A DNA stretch of 64,000 nt from contig CADCTD010000150.1 of the NCBI GenBank assembly GCA_902805545.1, forward strand, positions 61,944 through 125,943, given 5' to 3'. Below the pieces are notes generated by a model, which ran no database searches, was not told the origin of the DNA, and was given only the letters and a program-made list of their open reading frames with translations. Each line of letters starts with the position of its first letter. Within the stretch, counting starts at the first letter, position 1. This stretch comes from an uncultured Craurococcus sp. (GTDB lineage Bacteria > Pseudomonadota > Alphaproteobacteria > Acetobacterales > Acetobacteraceae). Shown here in pieces: positions 17,173 through 25,675 of the stretch. The position numbers and the translations under genes were made by a program.

Positions 17173-17847
17173 ATGAGCGACATGGCCGGCGACAGCCCGA
17201 AGCAGACCGAACGCCCCGACTGGTCCCGCGCCGAGCGCGCCCTCAAGCGCGACCCGGTGCTGAAGAAGGTCATCAAGCAGATCGGCCCCTGCACCCTCGA
17301 GCCGGTGACGCGCGAGCCATACGAGGCGTTGGTCCGCGCCATTGCCCATCAGCAGGTGCATGGCCGGGCGGCGGAGGCCATCCTCGGCCGGCTGCTGGCG
17401 CTGCACCCGGCGCATGCCTTCCCGCCGCCGGAGGCGATCCTGGCGATGGAGGTGGAGGCGATGCGGGGCTGCGGCTTTTCCGGCTCCAAGGTCGCGGCGA
17501 TCCGCGACATCGCCGAGAAGTCGGCCGGCGGGCTGGTGCCGACGCGCGAAGCTTGCGCCCGCTACGGCGACGCGGCGCTGATCGAGCGGCTGGTCGCCAT
17601 CCGCGGCGTCGGGCGCTGGACGGTGGAGATGCTGCTGATCTTCACCCTCGGCCGGCCGGACGTGCTGCCGGTCGATGATTTCGGCGTGCGCGAGGGGTGG
17701 AAGGTGGCGGCGGGGCTCGAGGCACAGCCGAAGCCGAAGGAGCTTGCGGCGATCGGCGAGGCCTGGACGCCCTGGCGCAGCGTCGCCGCCTGGTATCTCT
17801 GGCGCGCGGCGGATGCGGCGAAGCGGAGCGTGTTCAAGCCGCAATAG
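17173..17847 (+). CDS. DNA-3-methyladenine glycosylase II (AlkA-type, HhH-GPD)
   Basis: A 224-residue base-excision DNA glycosylase. The helix-hairpin-helix 'LVAIRGVGRWTVEMLLIF' (140-157) is followed by 'LPVDDFGVREG' with the catalytic Asp (168/169). It is the short form without the extra N-terminal domain of E. coli AlkA. The function is excision of alkylated purines from DNA in the cytoplasm. It is transcribed divergently from the GGCT-like gene; the gene downstream is convergent with a 4-bp gap. Confidence 0.9.
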   Translation: MSDMAGDSPKQTERPDWSRAERALKRDPVLKKVIKQIGPCTLEPVTREPYEALVRAIAHQQVHGRAAEAILGRLLALHPAHAFPPPEAILAMEVEAMRGCGFSGSKVAAIRDIAEKSAGGLVPTREACARYGDAALIERLVAIRGVGRWTVEMLLIFTLGRPDVLPVDDFGVREGWKVAAGLEAQPKPKELAAIGEAWTPWRSVAAWYLWRAADAAKRSVFKPQ

Positions 17848-17851
17848 CGGC

Positions 17852-18838
17852 TCAGCGCGCGGCGTCCTCCCGCTCCATCCGGGCGCGGGCATTGCCGGCG
17901 ACTCCGGTGCCCTCCATGACCGGGGCGTAGAGCGAGCCGGCGGTCGGCGGGGCGGGCCCGCCGCTCTCCATCTGGGCGCTGTGGACCACGTTGCCGGCGA
18001 TGCGTTCGGCGAGGCCGGGCCAGACCCGTGCGCCGAGGACGGCCCCCTTCGCCTTCCAGCCGACAGCCAGCTCGCTGGTGGGGCGGACCGAGACCCGGAT
18101 GATGGCATCGACCACCTCGTCCGGACCGTCCATCAGCACCATGCGCGGCGTGCGGCCGCTGTAGTTGCCCGCATGCTGCCAGAATGGCGTGTCGATCGCC
18201 CAGGGCAGCACGGTCGATACGGCGATGCGGCTGCCGAGGCCGCCGAGGCGCAGCTCCTGGTTCAGCGCATTGCCGAGGCCGATGACGGCATGCTTCGTCG
18301 CGCTGTAGCTCGCATGGTAGGCGATCGGCACGCGGCCCTCGACCGAGGCGATATTGACCAGCGTGCCGCCGCCCTGGGCACGGAAGCGGCGCAGCGCGGC
18401 ATGGGAGCCATGGATCACGCCTTTCAGGTTCACGTCGACGACGCGGGCGTGGTCCTCGACCGGGATCTCCTCGAAGCGGCCGATGCTGGCGACGGCGGCG
18501 TTGTTCACCCAGACATCGATGCGGCCGAAGCGGGCCACGGCCGCCGCAGCCAGGGCCTCGACCTGATCGGCCTGACTGACATCGGTCGGGACGACGAGGG
18601 CCTGCCCGCCGGCGGCGCGGATCTCGCCGGCCACCTCCTCCAGCACCGAGACGCGGCGGGCGGCGAGGACGACATTCGCCCCCTGCGCGCCGACCTGCGT
18701 GGCGACGCCGCGGCCGAGCCCGCTGGAGGCGCCCGTCACTACATAGGTGCGGCTGGCGATCTCGTCCCGCCCCGGCTGGCTGGCGCAGGCGGCGAGGAGC
18801 AGGGCGACGGCAAGGAGGACGAGCTGCGGTCTGGGCAA
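17852..18838 (-). CDS. Short-chain dehydrogenase with a lipoprotein signal
   Basis: A 328-residue SDR with a complete active site: TGASSGLG (35-42), NNAA (112-115), Ser165 and YSATK (178-182). The first 18 residues form a clean lipoprotein signal (hydrophobic core, LLAAC with Cys18), so the mature protein should be lipid-anchored. An SDR needs NAD(P)H, which is not known to be free in the periplasm, so location and cofactor supply are puzzling. A second in-frame start that would remove the signal is not obvious: the next Met is far inside. A roughly 80-residue C-terminal extension follows the catalytic domain. Confidence 0.85.
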   Translation of the reverse strand: MPRPQLVLLAVALLLAACASQPGRDEIASRTYVVTGASSGLGRGVATQVGAQGANVVLAARRVSVLEEVAGEIRAAGGQALVVPTDVSQADQVEALAAAAVARFGRIDVWVNNAAVASIGRFEEIPVEDHARVVDVNLKGVIHGSHAALRRFRAQGGGTLVNIASVEGRVPIAYHASYSATKHAVIGLGNALNQELRLGGLGSRIAVSTVLPWAIDTPFWQHAGNYSGRTPRMVLMDGPDEVVDAIIRVSVRPTSELAVGWKAKGAVLGARVWPGLAERIAGNVVHSAQMESGGPAPPTAGSLYAPVMEGTGVAGNARARMEREDAAR

Positions 18839-18970
18839 GGCGGCCGGGCTTTCGGCAGGGATGCGGCTTCAACCGGGGGCGCGGGCGGCCGTTCCGCCCG
18901 GCGCAGGCCGAATGGTGCTTTTCAAGGGGAGCCATCCCATGCCATTCGAACGCCGGTGCGGCGGCTTCGC

Positions 18971-18998
18971 TTTTCAGCAGGCCGTGAAGGCCTAGATT
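18971..18998 (+). promoter_or_regulatory. Possible promoter of the metallophosphoesterase gene
   Basis: TTTTCA (18971-18976), a 16-bp spacer and TAGATT (18993-18998), about 40 bp before the ATG at 19040, in the least GC-rich part of the divergent spacer. The hexamers match a sigma-70 promoter only loosely. Confidence 0.35.
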
Positions 18999-19039
18999 GG
19001 GGCTGCCGGGCGAGGCCCGGGGTTTGGACAGGACCAGGC

Positions 19040-19984
19040 ATGACGGTGGAAGCGGCAGCCTTTGCCGGCCTCACGGCCGGCGCGGAGTCACGGCCGGAGG
19101 CGCTGGCGCGGTCGGCGCCGGGAATGCGGCCTGGCCGCCGGCGGCTGCTGGGTTGGCTCGGCACCCATCGCCGCGGCGGAGCGCAGGAGCCGCGGCTCGA
19201 ACTGGTGCGCTACCGCCTGGCCCCGGCGAGCTGGCCGCGGGACCTGCCGCTGTCCATTGCCATCATCGCCGACCCCCATGCCGGCGGGCCGCAGACCCCG
19301 ATGGAGCATCTGGCGCGGGCCGTCGGCCTGACGAATGCGCTGCGGCCGGACCTCGTCGTGCTGCTGGGCGACTACCTGGCGGATGGGCGCTTCATCGCCG
19401 ACCGGCCGACCATGCGGCAGGTGGCGGAGATCCTGGCCGGGCTGCATGCGCCACTCGGCGTGCATGCCGTGCTCGGCAATCATGACTGGTGGGAGTGCCC
19501 ATCGGCCCAGGCCGGGCTGCGCCCCCTGCCCGAAGCGGCGGAGGCCTTCGCCGCGGCCGGGCTGCCGGTCATGCACAACGAGCTCCGTCGCCTCTCGCAT
19601 CTCGGGCGGGAGGTGTGGCTAGCCGGGCTCGGTAGCCAGTGGGCCTATCGGCGGCGCGGCGCCATCCATGGCGCGCACGACCTGGAGGGGACGCTGGCCG
19701 GGATCCCCGAGGGCGCTCCCAGCATCCTCCTCGCGCATGAGCCGGATATCTTCCCCCTCGTGCCGGACCATATCGGGGTGACGCTCTCCGGCCATACCCA
19801 TGGCGGGCAGGTGCGGGTGCGCGGCTACTCGCCGCTGGTGCCGAGCCGCTACGGCAACCGCTATGCCTACGGCGCCGTGGCCGAGGAGGGGCGGCACCTG
19901 GTCGTCTCCGGCGGCATCGGCAATTCGGCGCTGCCTTTCCGGGTGGGGATGCCGCCGGAAGTCACGCTCGTGGAGCTGGCCTAG
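19040..19984 (+). CDS. Metallophosphoesterase (YkuE/calcineurin-like)
   Basis: A 314-residue phosphoesterase with the full set of metal-binding motifs: IADPHAGG (D-x-H), 'LLGDYLADG', GNHDWW and 'LSGHTHGGQ'. This arrangement is that of the YkuE/YaeI group acting on membrane-linked or lipid phosphates. The N-terminus lacks the membrane anchor often seen in that group; it has an Arg-rich stretch near residues 34-40 ('RPGRRRLLGWLG'). The start at 19040 has AGGACC upstream. Its TAG stop shares the palindrome CTAG with the convergent next gene. Confidence 0.88.
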   Translation: MTVEAAAFAGLTAGAESRPEALARSAPGMRPGRRRLLGWLGTHRRGGAQEPRLELVRYRLAPASWPRDLPLSIAIIADPHAGGPQTPMEHLARAVGLTNALRPDLVVLLGDYLADGRFIADRPTMRQVAEILAGLHAPLGVHAVLGNHDWWECPSAQAGLRPLPEAAEAFAAAGLPVMHNELRRLSHLGREVWLAGLGSQWAYRRRGAIHGAHDLEGTLAGIPEGAPSILLAHEPDIFPLVPDHIGVTLSGHTHGGQVRVRGYSPLVPSRYGNRYAYGAVAEEGRHLVVSGGIGNSALPFRVGMPPEVTLVELA

Positions 19985-20808
19985 GCTTCGTCCACCAGCA
20001 GGGCCTCGATGGTGATGCAGACCGGGTTCTCGCCCGGCCGCAGCACGCCCTCATGCACCCGGCCCTGCATGTCGGCCAGGGCGATGCCGAGGCCGTCGCC
20101 GGTGAAGAGCATCTCCGTCGCATAATCCTCGACCGTGCCGCCGCGCTCGAAGCGGGCGCCGATCAGGCTGCCGAGGCTGCCGCGCAAGACGGGCTGACGC
20201 AGGCCATGCCGGCGGGCGGCCGTGCCGAGGGCGGTCGCGGCATCCTCGTTCGGGCGGATGCGGAGGCCAGCGGCCGGCAGGGCGCCGGGCCTGGGCGCGC
20301 CGGCCGCTGGGACTGGACGGAAGATGGTGAAGTTCGTCTCCGCATCCGGCTCGGAGACCAGGGCGATGCCGCCGAGGCCCCAGGCGCGGGCGGCGATGGG
20401 GCTGGCGAGCATCGTCTCCTCGGGCAGCACATGTCCGCCGCGGCGGCCGGCGGCTTCCTGCCACACGGCATGGCAGTGCAGCCAGGGCTGGCCGGCGCGA
20501 CGGCCGAAGGTGATGCAGGCGCGCTCGAGGCGGGCGCCCCCGGGTGGCGTGTGCGTCGCGCTGTAATAGGCGGCGTGAGACGCATCCGGCGATGGAGCCG
20601 GGAGGACGTAGGAGAACGGGGCGAAGGCGCCGCCCTCCAGCTCCAGCGCCGCGCTGTCGAAGCCGGCGGCGTGGACGGCGCGGGTCACGGCCTCCAGCAG
20701 CGGGAGGCCGGGCGCGAGGGTGAGCGCGAGCGGCAGCGCATGGCCGGCGACGCTCTCGACGCGCGGCGCAAGCGCCGGGCCGGGCTGGGCGAGGCGGCGC
20801 GGGCTCAT
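19981..20808 (-). CDS. Two-domain PPC/DUF296 (PCC-domain) protein
   Basis: A 275-residue protein that I read as two PPC (plants and prokaryotes conserved) domains in tandem. The first contains 'WLHCHAVWQEAAGRRGGHVL', matching the His-rich turn of the fold; the second, shorter one contains 'LRGSLGSLIGARFERGG' and ends 'NPVCITIEALLVDE'. The biochemical role of bacterial PPC proteins is unknown; the fold forms trimers. Its ATG overlaps the stop of the acyl-CoA synthetase gene (ATGA), so the two are translationally coupled and it may serve the same pathway. Confidence 0.7.
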   Translation of the reverse strand: MSPRRLAQPGPALAPRVESVAGHALPLALTLAPGLPLLEAVTRAVHAAGFDSAALELEGGAFAPFSYVLPAPSPDASHAAYYSATHTPPGGARLERACITFGRRAGQPWLHCHAVWQEAAGRRGGHVLPEETMLASPIAARAWGLGGIALVSEPDAETNFTIFRPVPAAGAPRPGALPAAGLRIRPNEDAATALGTAARRHGLRQPVLRGSLGSLIGARFERGGTVEDYATEMLFTGDGLGIALADMQGRVHEGVLRPGENPVCITIEALLVDEA

Positions 20809-22406
20809 GCGAGCGGTAGCAGGCCGCGGGCCTCCATCTCCTCCCGCACCATCTTCTTGGTGATCTTGCCATAGCCCGAGCGCGGCAGCGCATCCCAGGC
20901 GAAGACCCGCCGCGGCAGCTTGTAGCGGGCCATGCGGCCATCGAGCCAGGCGAGCAGCGCCGCCTCCTCCACAAGCTCGCCAGCGCGAGGGACGATGACG
21001 GCGACGCCGACCTCGCCCCAATGCCGGTCCGGCACGCCGACCACGGCGACCTCGGCGATGCCAGGATACTGCAGGATCAGCTCCTCGACCTCGCGCGGAT
21101 ACACGTTCGATCCGCCGGAGATGTACATGTCCGAGGCGCGGCCGGTGATGTAGACGAAGCCCTCCGCATCCATGTGGCCGAGGTCCCCGGTGCGGAACCA
21201 GCCATCGCGGAAGGACTTCGCATTGGCCTCCGGGTTGTCCCAGTAGCCGGCGAAGACGGCGGGGCCGGCGACGCAGATCTCGCCCTGCGTGCCGGGCGCG
21301 GCCTCCCTGCCCTGCTCGTCCTGGATCTGCACCTCGATGCCGGTGCGGGCGTAGCCGCAGCTGCCGATGCGGGCGGCAGGGCCGTCCTCCTCCTCATGCA
21401 GGGCAGGCGGCAGGACGGTGATGTTGCCCGTCACCTCGCCCAGGCCGAAATACTGCACGATGACGCGGCCGAGCTTGCGCAGCGCGTATTTCTGGTCCTC
21501 CCGGTACATCGGCGCGCCGGCATAGATCACGTAACGCAGCGAGGCGTGGTCGTGCACATCGACCGCCGGATGCTCGACCAGCATCTTCAGGATGGTCGGC
21601 ACGGTGAACATGTTGCTGACGCGATGGGCCGCGACCAGCCGCCAGGCCTCGGCCGCGTCGAAGCGCTCGCCGGGGAGGAGGATGCTGGCGGCGCCGCGCG
21701 CAACCTGCGTCAGGAAGTGGATGCCGGCGCCGTGCGAGAGCGGGGCCACGACCAACGAGGCGTCCTGCTCGGTGGTGCCGGGCATCAGGTCGCAGAGATG
21801 GTTGGTGATGACGAAGGCCATCTGCCCATGCGTCAGCACCGCGGCCTTGGGCCTGCCGGTGGTGCCGGAAGTGAAGAAGAACCAGCAGGGGTCGTCGTAT
21901 TCGACCGTGGCGATGGGGGAGGCACGGTCCTCGCCCGCCTCGATCAGGGACTCCAGCGTCGCCTCGCCGAACCCGGCCTCGCCGATGCTCGCCAGCAGGC
22001 GGAGGCCGGGCATCGCCGCGGCGACGGCGGCGGCGTGCTCGGGGAAGACGGACTGGCAGAGGAAGGCGCTCGCGCCGGAAGCCTCGGCGAGATAGGCAAC
22101 CTCCTCCGGCACCAGCCGCATATTGGTCGGCACCACCACGGCGCCGAGGCGGAAGGCGGCGAACATCGCCTCCAGGATCTCGTTGCCGTTCCTCGCATGG
22201 ACCAGCACCCGATCGCCCTTGCCGATGCCCCGCGCGCCGAGCGAGGCCGCCAGCGCCGCGCTGCGCCGCTCGAACTCCCGCCAGGACCAGCGCCGATCGC
22301 CCCAGGCCAGCGCCAGCCGGTCCGGCAGGCGGCGGGCGGTCTGGGCAAGGAAGCCGGCGAGGTTCATTACCCGGCGGGAGACGGGCAGGCCGGTCGTCGA
22401 GGTCAT
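20805..22406 (-). CDS. Acyl-CoA synthetase (AMP-dependent, class I adenylate-forming)
   Basis: A 533-residue adenylating enzyme that activates a carboxylic acid to its CoA thioester. Motifs in order: P-loop 'FFTSGTTGRPKA' near 183, 'YFGLGEVTG' near 335, 'GWFRTGDLGHMD' near 412, 'GGSNVYPREVE' near 437 and the catalytic Lys in 'SGYGKITKK' near 520. The chain-length range is that of short/medium or aromatic acid ligases; the substrate is not clear. The ATG at 22406 is chosen; a second Met 13 codons later is an alternative. It leads the pair with the PPC protein. Confidence 0.9.
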   Translation of the reverse strand: MTSTTGLPVSRRVMNLAGFLAQTARRLPDRLALAWGDRRWSWREFERRSAALAASLGARGIGKGDRVLVHARNGNEILEAMFAAFRLGAVVVPTNMRLVPEEVAYLAEASGASAFLCQSVFPEHAAAVAAAMPGLRLLASIGEAGFGEATLESLIEAGEDRASPIATVEYDDPCWFFFTSGTTGRPKAAVLTHGQMAFVITNHLCDLMPGTTEQDASLVVAPLSHGAGIHFLTQVARGAASILLPGERFDAAEAWRLVAAHRVSNMFTVPTILKMLVEHPAVDVHDHASLRYVIYAGAPMYREDQKYALRKLGRVIVQYFGLGEVTGNITVLPPALHEEEDGPAARIGSCGYARTGIEVQIQDEQGREAAPGTQGEICVAGPAVFAGYWDNPEANAKSFRDGWFRTGDLGHMDAEGFVYITGRASDMYISGGSNVYPREVEELILQYPGIAEVAVVGVPDRHWGEVGVAVIVPRAGELVEEAALLAWLDGRMARYKLPRRVFAWDALPRSGYGKITKKMVREEMEARGLLPLA

Positions 22407-22568
22407 GCGGGCGGTCCCTCCTTCGTTGCCGGGGAGGATACCGCCTCCAGGCCCCAGTCGACATGGCCTATGAGCGACGCGATGCACCAATCCGGGCGAG
22501 ACCGGGACGGCGGGATGGACCGGTGCGACTGCATCGCCGCACCTGCTGACCGCCGGCGCACTCGCCGC

Positions 22569-23330
22569 GATACCGACATGCTGAGCCAGGTGCAGAGCGG
22601 CGCGATCGAATTTGTCACCCTCTCGGGGCTGGTCCTCTCGACGCTGGTGCCGGTAGCCTCGATTCAACGGCGTCGGCTTCGCCTTCCGGAATTACGCCAT
22701 GGTGTGGAGGCGATGGACGGCGCGCTCGGCGCCCATGTGCGGGCGCAGGTCGAGAAGTCTGGCCTCGTCGGGATGGACAGGATCTGGGACAACGGTTTCC
22801 GCCAGATCACCTCCTCCAAGCCCATCACCAGGCTGGACGACCTGCACGACTTCAGGATCCGCGTGCCGGTAAGCCCGCTCTGGATCTCGCTCTTCCAGGC
22901 CTTCGGCGCGGCGCCGGCCAACATCAATTTCGCCGAGGTCTATTCGCGTTGCCGACCCGGGTGGTGGACGGACGGGAAAATCCGCTCGCCGTCACCTCAA
23001 CGGCCAAGCTCTACGAGGTGCAGACATTCCACGCCCTCACCAACCAAGTTTGGGATGGGTTCTGGATGCTAGGCAGCCGCCGTGCCTGGGCGGCGCTGCC
23101 GGCCGATGCGCAGGGGATAGTGGCGAAGCACTGGAATGCGGCGGCGCTTGCCGGGCGCGGCGATGTCGCGGCGCTCAATGCCGGGCCTCGCCTTCAACAC
23201 CGTCGATCCGGCACCCTTCCACGAGGCGCTGAGTAAGGCGGGCTTCTACATGCAGCGGAGGCAGCGCTACCGCGAGAAAGCTTGGGCGATCCTCGAACAG
23301 GAGCTCGGCCAGCTGACCCGAGCCATGGCG
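22569..23330 (+). pseudogene. Remnant of a TRAP receptor gene (dctP), frameshifted
   Basis: Pieces of one TRAP receptor lie in order in different frames: 'TDMLSQVQSGAIEFVTLSG', then 'NGVGFAFRNYAMVW' in another frame, back to 'AMDGALGAHVRAQVEKSGL' and 'ITSSKPITRLDDLHDFRIRV', then 'TRVVDGRENPLAV' and 'KLYEVQTFHALTNQVWDGFW', and finally 'LAFNTVDPAPFHEALSKAGF'. At least four frame changes (near 22660, 22700, 22950 and 23180) and a missing N-terminal half show that it is dead. It differs clearly from the intact DctP at 9308-10285. Confidence 0.85.
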
Positions 23331-23382
23331 GATATCGGCCCGGTAGCGCGGCGGCGGCCCAAGGTGAACGTAAAGCCGGTCG

Positions 23383-23825
23383 GTGCGCCTCCTCGGCGGT
23401 GCGCCGGGGCTGGTGGCGGCGGCGCTGGTCGCCGTGGAGACGGTGCTGCTGCTGGCGGGCATCGTGGCGCGCTGTGTCTTCCATAGCGCGCTCGTCTGGT
23501 CGGACGAACTGGCCGCGGTGCTGGTCCTCCGGCTGGCCATGCTGGGCCGTCGTCGCCTTCCACCGTGCGGAGCACATGCGCATGACGGCGCTTGTCACCG
23601 AGGCGCTGGCGGTGGCGGCGCCGATCCTCTTCCTGCTGATGCTGCTGCACTCCGCCTGTGGCTACGCGCTGGAAGAGAGCTTCGTCATCGCGCCGGCGAA
23701 GGAGATTTCCGGGAGCCGGCGGGCCTCGGCACTGCCGGTCGGCCTGCTTGCTGATGCCGGTGGTGGCGCCGGTGCGCCTGCCGCGCGTCGCAGGCTGGGG
23801 GTGGGCATCGGCGGTGCTGGCGGGC
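23383..23825 (+). pseudogene. Remnant of a TRAP small permease gene (dctQ)
   Basis: A GTG-led frame reads 'VETVLLLAGIVARCVFH' and 'LVWSDELAAVLVLRLAMLG', then shifts near 23548 (two bases seem lost) to 'AVVAFHRAEHMRMTALV' and 'PILFLLMLLHSACGYALEE', and shifts again near 23750 to 'LRLPRVAGWGWA'-like sequence. This order is that of DctQ. It follows the broken dctP directly, as in a TRAP operon. Confidence 0.8.
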
Positions 23826-23832
23826 GTGCCGA

Positions 23833-24008
23833 ATGGTGGTGATCCTCTCACTGGGGTTCGGGCGTTTCGCTCCAACCTTCGGCGTCGGCTATCACGCCGC
23901 CTGCGCCACCAGCCGCGTCAGCCCGGATGAGGGGATGCGGGCGATCTGCGGCTACAAGCCGGCGCTGCTGGCCGGCACTGCCGTCATCCCCTGCGTCTCC
24001 ATTGGAGC
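23833..24008 (+). pseudogene. 3' fragment of a TRAP large permease gene (dctM)
   Basis: The frame from 23833 reads 'VVILSLGFGRFAPTFGVGYH' then 'AACATSRVSPDEGMRAICGY' and 'LLAGTAVIPCVSIG', which is the C-terminal 55 residues or so of a DctM protein. The first 350 or more residues are missing, so a deletion has joined the end of dctQ to the end of dctM. It stops against the convergent hydrolase gene. Confidence 0.8.
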
Positions 24009-24011
24009 CCT

Positions 24012-24770
24012 TCAATCGAGGAAGGGATCGATCAGGGCAAGGAAGCCGGCCGGGTTCTCCGCATGCACCCAATGGCCGACGCCCGGGACCGTCGCGAAGC
24101 GGCAGGCGGGGAAGAGAGCCTGGAAGCTCGTATGGCTCTCCGGCTTGATGTAGCCCGACCGCTCGCCGTTGACGACGAGGGCCGGGCCGTCATAGCGGCC
24201 GGGAAAGTCGGGAAAGCCCTCGATGACCGGCATCGCCGCGCCGATCTCCTCGAGGCCGAGGCGCCAGCGGGGCGGGTCATCCTGCATCCGCAGGTTCTGC
24301 ACGAGGAAGGCGCGGATGTTCGGCTCCGGGATGGTGGCGGCCAGCGCCGCATCGGCATCGCGCCGCGTCAGCCCCGCCTGGAGCGGGATGTCCTGCATCG
24401 CCGCCACATAGGGCCGCAGCGCCGGCGGATAGGCGATCGGCGCGATGTCGACGACGACGAGGCGGGAGACGAGGCCCGGCTCGGCAAGGGCCAGCGCCAT
24501 CGCCACCTTGCCACCCATGGAATGGCCGATGACGGCGGCGGGCTCGGCGCCCATGGCCCGCATCGTCTCCGCCACATCGGCGGCCATCGTTGGATAGTCC
24601 ATGGCGGCGGCGCGGCCGGACGCGCCATGGTTGCGGAGGTCGAGGGCGAGGACGCGGTAGCGCGCCGCCAGGTGCCGCTGTACGGCGCCCCAGTTCTGCG
24701 CGGCACCGAACAGCCCGTGCAGCAGGATCACGGGCGGTCCGTCGCCGGCTTCGACCAGGTTGAGGCGCAT
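24012..24770 (-). CDS. Alpha/beta hydrolase (YbfF-like esterase)
   Basis: A 252-residue alpha/beta hydrolase. The oxyanion motif 'LLHGLFGAAQNW' (16-27), nucleophile elbow GHSMGG (Ser near 97) and 'GVGHWVHAENP' with the catalytic His near 233 are all present. The sequence pattern, including 'LDLRNHGASGR', resembles YbfF-type acyl-CoA/ester hydrolases. GGGGAGGAAG stands before the ATG at 24770. It lies 14 bp downstream of the EamA gene on the same strand, the third gene of the quinone oxidoreductase-EamA-hydrolase unit. Confidence 0.88.
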   Translation of the reverse strand: MRLNLVEAGDGPPVILLHGLFGAAQNWGAVQRHLAARYRVLALDLRNHGASGRAAAMDYPTMAADVAETMRAMGAEPAAVIGHSMGGKVAMALALAEPGLVSRLVVVDIAPIAYPPALRPYVAAMQDIPLQAGLTRRDADAALAATIPEPNIRAFLVQNLRMQDDPPRWRLGLEEIGAAMPVIEGFPDFPGRYDGPALVVNGERSGYIKPESHTSFQALFPACRFATVPGVGHWVHAENPAGFLALIDPFLD

Positions 24771-24784
24771 CGGTTCTTCCTCCC

Positions 24785-25675
24785 CTACCCTCTCGCGGCC
24801 AGAACGACGCTCGCGGCGATCAGCCCGCCGCCGGCCAGGACATCCCACCCCAGCGCCTCGCCGAGCCAGAGGTTCGAGATCAGCACGCCGAGCGCCGGCA
24901 CCACCAGGAAGCCGACCGAGGCGCGGATGCCCGAAAGCCGCCGCCCCGCCTCGATGGTCGACCATGTACCGATGGGCGCGGCGATGGCGCCGATGAAGGC
25001 GGCATGCGGCCAGGACGGCGCGCCGATGCCGCCCGCCGGCTCCCGCCACAGTGCCAGCGGCAGGAGCAGCAGGGCGGCGATGGCGAAGCACCAGGGCAGC
25101 AGCTCCATCACCGGCCGCCGCGGCGGCAGGCGCCGGGTGACGAGGATGGCGATGCTCCAGAACAGGCTCGAGCCGAGCAGCATCAGGTAGCCCGGCAGCG
25201 CGTCGAGGGCCGCGCCGCCGCCGGTCATCGTCCAGGGCTGCATCAGCACGCCAACGCCGAGCAGGCCGATGCCCGCCGCCAGCCATTGCAGCGGCGAGAC
25301 CCGCTCGCCCAGCACCCACCAGGAGAGCGGGATCAGCCAGAAGACGGTGACGTTGGTGAGGATCGCCATCCGCCCGGCCGGGATCAAGGCGAGCGCCGCA
25401 TGGGTCAGCGCGAAGAAGCCGCCGAGCTGCAGCAGGCCGATCGCCAGGATGGCGGGCAGGTCGGCGCGCGCCGGCCAGCGCAGCCGCCGCAGCCCGGCCA
25501 GCAGCAGCAGGGTGATGGCGCCCGCCATGGCGCAGCGGCTGAAGGCGAACCAGAGCGGCGTCGCATGCGCCAGCGCATCCTTGGTGACGGGCCAGACGCC
25601 GCCGAACAACACCACGGAGATGGCGAGGTAGCGGAAGCCCTCACGCGTCGTCGCCCGCGGCGGCGGGGTGCTCAA
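24785..25675 (-). CDS. EamA/DMT-family transporter, TTG start
   Basis: A 296-residue membrane protein with ten hydrophobic segments in two EamA repeats, as in drug/metabolite exporters of the RhaT/YdcZ type. No ATG or good GTG exists before the first membrane segment. A TTG at 25675-25673 overlaps the stop codon of the upstream oxidoreductase (TTGA) and gives the sequence 'STPPPRATTREGF' before helix 1; this is the likely start, coupled to the gene before. The transported compound is unknown. Confidence 0.82.
   Translation of the reverse strand: MSTPPPRATTREGFRYLAISVVLFGGVWPVTKDALAHATPLWFAFSRCAMAGAITLLLLAGLRRLRWPARADLPAILAIGLLQLGGFFALTHAALALIPAGRMAILTNVTVFWLIPLSWWVLGERVSPLQWLAAGIGLLGVGVLMQPWTMTGGGAALDALPGYLMLLGSSLFWSIAILVTRRLPPRRPVMELLPWCFAIAALLLLPLALWREPAGGIGAPSWPHAAFIGAIAAPIGTWSTIEAGRRLSGIRASVGFLVVPALGVLISNLWLGEALGWDVLAGGGLIAASVVLAARG

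Noticed and set aside
22407..24011. Mobile element as cause of the TRAP gene decay
   Set aside because: I looked for transposase fragments, terminal inverted repeats and target duplications and saw none; point indels and simple deletion explain the remains.
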